From Sandarakinorhabdus cyanobacteriorum (GTDB taxonomy: Bacteria > Pseudomonadota > Alphaproteobacteria > Sphingomonadales > Sphingomonadaceae): DNA of 64,000 nt. The translations under genes and the position numbers were made by a program. Shown here in pieces: positions 33,701 through 39,700 of this stretch; the stretch's first letter is position 1; every line of letters begins with the position of its first letter. The notes beneath the pieces are model-generated. The model was given only the letters and a program-made list of their open reading frames with translations. It was not told the DNA's origin and did no database searches. Where the stretch lies: positions 62,001-126,000 of the forward strand of contig NZ_NOXT01000125.1 of assembly GCF_002251755.1 (NCBI RefSeq), in the 5' to 3' direction.

Positions 33701-36700
33701 TGCCGGCGGTGGCATTGCCGCCCACGCTGTCACCAAAGCCGCCAAAGGCCGAGGCATCCGGGCCGACAAGGGCGCTGGGCGGCGCGATGATGGCCAACGT
33801 GCCGCCCGTCTGGGTGAGGATGCTGGCCGTGCCGCCGGTTGCGCCGCCGCCGGCACCGGTCAGGCCTCCGCCGCCAAACGCCGCTGCGGAGACCAGGAAA
33901 CCGGGCAAGGGGCCGTTGTCGATCGACAAATTGCCGCCCACAATCAGGCTGGCCGTGCCGGCCTGGGCCACACCGCCAACAAGGCCGGTGCCGGCAAAGG
34001 CCATGGCATCAAGCGCGAACTGGCCATTGATCGTGCCGGTGGCACCAGCACCAAGGGTGAACCGCGCCAGCCCGCTGGTGGCGTTGCCCCCCGGCCCATC
34101 CGGATCATCGCCGCCCGTGGCCGAGACGTTCAGATTGACATTGCTGGTCTGGAAATTGCCGCCGCTGATGTTGATATCAACACTGCCGGCGATGGCATTG
34201 CCGCCAATCTGGCCAAAGGGCGTGTATTCGGCGCTGGCATCGCCGGTCAGGCCCGAGCCGCCGATCAACAGGGTGCCGGCCGAATTCAGCAGCAGATCGC
34301 CGCCGCGCAGGGTGATGCCGGGATTGGCCACGCTGGAACGCGCCCGCACCAGCGCCCGCAGGCGCCCGGCCACATCCAGCGCGCCGGCGCTGCCAACCGT
34401 GATGGTCACATCGCCGCCACGGGCATCGGCATTCGGGTTGCTCAACCCGGTGCTGCCCGCTGCCGTGATGTCCAGATTGCCATTGATATCGGTGGTGCCG
34501 TTCGACGTGACATTGACCGAACCGCCAAGGCCAACCGGGCCGCTGCCGCTGGCATCCAGCTGCACCGCGGCGCCCACCTGCAAGGTGCCGCCAAGCGTGG
34601 ACAGCGTGACGGTGCCGCCCTGGGCAGTGGCCACACTGGTGCCACTGAAAACCTGACCGGCCGCAAACAGGTCCAGCGCGCCGATGATGTCGGCCGTGCC
34701 GGCGCTGTTGATCAGCGTGGCGCTGCCGCCCGTGGAATTGCCGCTCACACTGCCGCTGCCGCCAAAGCCGCTGCCGTTGATCAGCACACTGCCCGGAATG
34801 CTGAGCGTGCCGGCGTTGGACAAGCGGGCATTGCCGCCCCGGCCGGCGCCACCAACCGCCCCATTGCCGCCAAAGGCCGTCGCGTTTACCTCAAGCCCGC
34901 CCGGCAGGGGCAGGCTGGCGCCGCCGGCCACCGTGGCATTGCCGCCAATGGCCGCACCGCCCTGGGTGACACCACTGCCACCACGCGCCTCGGCCGTGAC
35001 CGAAAGCTGCGGCGTGCCAGTGGCGGTGATGGCAACGCTCCCTGTGCCGCCAGTCGAAATCAGGCGGGCGGTGCCGCCCGTGCCACTGCCGCCAAGGCTG
35101 CTGTCGCTGTTGCCGCCCTCGCCTTCGGCGCTCAGGCGGAACGGGCTGCTGCCCAACTGCAGGTTCAGGCTGCCATCAACATCAACGCTGGCCAGGCCGC
35201 CAACGCCATTGCCGGCATCGCCGTCCACGCCGGCCCCGCCGCTGCCCACCGCCGACACCTCCAGCGTGCCGCTGATGGTGGCGCTGGCGCCATTGCCGAT
35301 CACCAGGCGGGCGGTGCCGCCGGCCCCATTGCCGCCAATATCGCCCTGGCGCACGCCGCCGCGGCCATCGGCCAGCAGGGTGACACCGGCGCTGGCAAAG
35401 CTGCCGCCGGTCAGGCTGATTTCGGCCGTGCCGCCTGTGGCGTTGCGGCCCACAACCTCGTCAAAACCGCCACGGCTGTCGATCAGCAGGCCCGAACCGC
35501 CGATCTGCACGGTGCCGGCACTGGCCAGGGTGGCACGGCCGCCCTCCATCGACATGTCGGGATTGGTCAGCGGGGTGTTGGCAAAGGCAAACAGCGTCAC
35601 GCCGTCGGCCACGGTCAATCGGCCGGCATTGCCGACGGCAAGATCGATCGTGCCACCCAGCCCCAGCGCGGTCGCCGCACTGCCGGTGCTGAAGCCCACG
35701 GCATCGGCCGAAACGGCGCGGTCAACCTGAACCGTGCCGGCAGCGGTGACGGTGATGGCCCCGCCGGTGGCCACCCGGCCGGTTGCACCGGCGCGCAGAT
35801 CAAGATTGCCGCTGACATCCAGCGTGGCACCGGCAGCGGCACCGGTGTTGATGCTGCCGCCCGTGCCGGTGCCCATGATGCCGGCGCTTTGCACCAGGGC
35901 TTCGGTGTTCAGATTGACATCGCCGCTGATCGTGCTGGTGCCCGCATTGGCGATCAGGGTGGCCGAACCGCCAATGGCGCGGCCGGTATCAGGCCCCGCG
36001 CCCGTGGTGGCATTGGCCAGCAGCAGCAGATTGTGCGGCAGGCTGAAATTGCCACCGTTGATGATGCTGGCGCTGCCGCCGGTGGCATCGCCGCCCAGAA
36101 CGGGGGACGCGCCGCCGATGGCCTGCACTTCCAGCTGCAGCAGGCTGGGCGAGCCGACCAGCTGGGTGAAGCTGCCGGTGCTGGCGGTTGACAGGCTGAT
36201 GCTGCCTCCGGTTGCGGCACCGCCCCGGGTGCTGCCGGTGCCGCCGGTGGCGGTCGCGCGCAGCTGCAGGCCAGCAAGGCCGGTGTCCAGTGTCATGCTG
36301 CCGGCGTTGGCGATGCTGATGCTGCCGCCCGTGGCGCCGCCGCCGGTGCCGCTCAACGCCGCATGGCCGTTGGCATTGCTCTCCAGCCGCACGCCGCCGG
36401 TGCTGGTGAAGCTGGCGCCAGCCGCCGTCGAAAGGCTGATGACGCCGGCGGCAATGGCCGGTGCATCGCCAGCGGCCAGGCGGCCGCCCGACACGCCGGT
36501 GTTGATGGTCAAACCGTTGCCGATGCTGAAGCTGCCACCCAGCACAGCAATGGCGGCGCTGCCCCCGGTGGTGGTGCCCGCGCCGTCCGGGCCGAAGCCC
36601 ACACTGGACTGCAGATCGATACCGCCGCCAATCGTGACGGTGCCGCGGCTGTTCCAGCTGAAATTGCCGGCCGCCGCGATGCGGTCGCCGGGCGTGCCGA

Positions 36701-39700
36701 CGAAATTGGTGCTGAAATCGCCGTTCACATCGCCGGCAATGCTGATCGTCGATGTCGCGGCCGTGGTGATGACCACGCTGCCGGCCACACCCTGGGCACC
36801 GGCAAAACTGGTTTCGGTGAAGACATCATCGCGGAAGCTGAGATTGCCGCTGATATCCAGGGTGCCGCCCGTGCTGCTGATCAGGGTGGTGCCACCCTGG
36901 CGCACATGGCCGTCGCCGAAATTCTGGAATCGCAGGAAGCCGGTGACATTGGCCCTGGCCCCGCCATCAAAGCTGAAGCTGATGCCGCCGCCAGTGCTGT
37001 TGCCCGCCGGGCCGCTGGTGCTGCCCCCGCCAAAGGCGATGTTGTCGATGGCGGTGTTGGCGTTGAAATTCACCGTGCCGCCGGTGATGGCGACATTGAT
37101 CAGGCCGGCAGTGGCGTTGCCGGCAACCCCGCTGGACGATCCGCCTTCGACAATATGGCCGATGTTGATGCGGTTGAACCGGCTGTTGAGGTTCAGCACG
37201 CCGCCACTGTTGCTGATGCTGACCTGGCCGCCGGTGGCGTTGCCGCCCGCAACACTGCTGCCAAACTGGCCGCCGGCCACGGCATCAACCGTGAACGACA
37301 GCACGCCGGGCGCCGAAATCGTCGTGGTGCCGGCATTGCTGATCACCAAGGTGCCGCCAACGGCATTGGCCGGTGCCTGCGGCGACGGTTCATTCACAAA
37401 GGCATCGGCCGAAAAGGTGAATTGCCCCGCTGCATCGGCGGCATCGCGCAGCTGCAGTGTGCCGCCGGCCACGTTCAGGATTTCGGCCCGGCCACCGGTG
37501 GCCGTGCCCGCGCCTGGGCGGCCCGATCCGCTGCCGCTGAAGGCCCGGGCATCGATGGCCAGCGTGCTGCCCAGCAACCGCATGGTGCCGCCCGTGCCCT
37601 GCACCGCCACGCGGGCCGTGCCGCCGGTGGCCGTGCTGTTCATGCCCTTGGCCAGGATCTCGCTGTCGCCCGTCACCGTCAGCGTGCCGCCGCTCAGCAG
37701 CAGCTCGGCCGTGCCGCCGCTGCCGTTGCCGGCCTGAACCCCATTCAGGCCTTCGGCACCGCCCGTGCCCTCGGCCTTTAGGCTGATGGTGCCCAGCGTC
37801 ATGCTGCCATCATTGGCCAGCACCCGCACGGTGCCACCCGTGGCATTGCCGCCGGTCAACCGTTCATCCAGCGCCGGCCCACCGCTGGCCGAGGCATTGG
37901 CGACCAGATCCGCAACCGAAACACTGCCAACATTGGCCACAACCGGGCCGCCGTCGTGCTGGCTCAGGGTGATTTCAACCGATCCGCCCGTGGCATTGCC
38001 GGGATCGTTGAGGCTGCCCCCGCCACTGGCATGGGCCTGGGCTTCCAGCTTGCCGCTGATGGTGAGGCTGGTTGGCGCGCCCGACACGAAATGCGGCGTC
38101 GCCAGCACCACGACAGCGCCGCCGGTGGCATCGCCGCCGCGGCCAGACAAGGTCTCGCCCTCGGCAAAACCGCCGGCGGCCGACGCGTCAAGCACCGCCC
38201 CGCTGGCCGTAACCGTGCCGCCACGCGCCAACAGCACGATGCGCCCGCCGGTGGCCGTGCCGCCGCTGCCGCCATCCACGCCGCCATCGAACGGGCCGGT
38301 GTTGCCGCCCAGCGCCTGGGCGTTGACATTCAGCCCGCCAAAATTCGCAGTCGCCGGATTCACCGCTGGCGAGAATGGACCGCTCGACAGGCCAAGATCG
38401 GCCCGGCCGCCCACGGCATTGCCGCCACTGCCCAAGGTTCCGGTGTCGGATCCGCCGCCAGCGCCGCCAATGGCGCGGAAGCTGATGCTGGTGCTGCCGA
38501 AATCAAGTGTGGTGCGCCCGGCATTGCCCAGCAACAGGATGCCGCTGCCGGTTCCCATCGCATTGGCATTGCCACCGGTGCCGCCGGTGCCCGTGGTGGC
38601 AAGGCCGCCGCGACCGCCAAACACGTCGGCACTGATGTTGATCTGGCTGGCCGCCAGGCGTGCGGGCGTGCCGGTGCTTGCCGGATTGCCACGCGCCGTC
38701 AGACGCACCGCGCCTAGCGTGGCCGCACCGCCGGCGCCGGCGTTGCCCGTCGCTGCCGCATCGGCCTCCCCGCCAAACACATTGGCGTTGAAGGTCATGG
38801 TGCCGCTGCTCGACAGATCGGCATCAAACGCCGTGACGGTGATCTCCGAGCCCACCGCCTGGCCGCCGGTCAGGCCGAACCCGCCCTGCGTGTCGGCATT
38901 GACGATCAGATCGCCAAGCTGGTGCGTCCGCGATTGCAGGTTGAAACGGATGGTGCCGCCTGTTGCTGTGCCGCCGGCACCGCCAAAACCGAACCCGCCC
39001 TGCACCTGGGACGAAATGATCAGGCCGCCAACAATGAAACTGCCGGAATCATTCACCGTGCCACTGGGGCCATAACGATAGAAGATCGCCGGCTGCTGGC
39101 CAATGTTGTCGCTGCTGCCGCTGGCATTGCCGCCAACCACGCCCGAACCGCCAGTGGCATCCGCGCGCATTTCCACGTCGCCATTCACCGACAGGCCACC
39201 GGCGTTCATCACGATGCGGCTGCTGCCGCCCTGGGCGCTGCCGCCAACGCCGCCAGCAACACCATTGCCGGCCGTGGCGCTGGCATCCATCACCAGCCCG
39301 GTGCCAAAGGCCAGATTGTCGTTGCCCTGCACGTCAACAAGGGCCTGGCCGCCCGTGGCGCTGCCGCCATCAATGGCGCCCCCGGCCAAGCCGGAGGCGG
39401 CCTGGGCCCAGGCATCCAGCCGCGACGTCTGGGTGACCGAGGTGTTGGCCAGGCCATTGTTGGTGCGCGAGACCAATTGCGCCGTGCCGCCGATATAGGC
39501 GATGCCGCCGCCACCCGCATCGCCCAGCGCCACCGCACTGAGCTCAAACCGGTTGACCGCAATCGATCCCCCAACGCCAACGTCCAGCGTCGCCGTGCCG
39601 GCCCGCACCGTCGCACCGCCGGCTTGCAGCGAGAAGCCCTGCTGGCCGGCATCGGCCCGCGCATCACTGTTCACCAGCAGGCCGCCGGGCATCGACAGCG

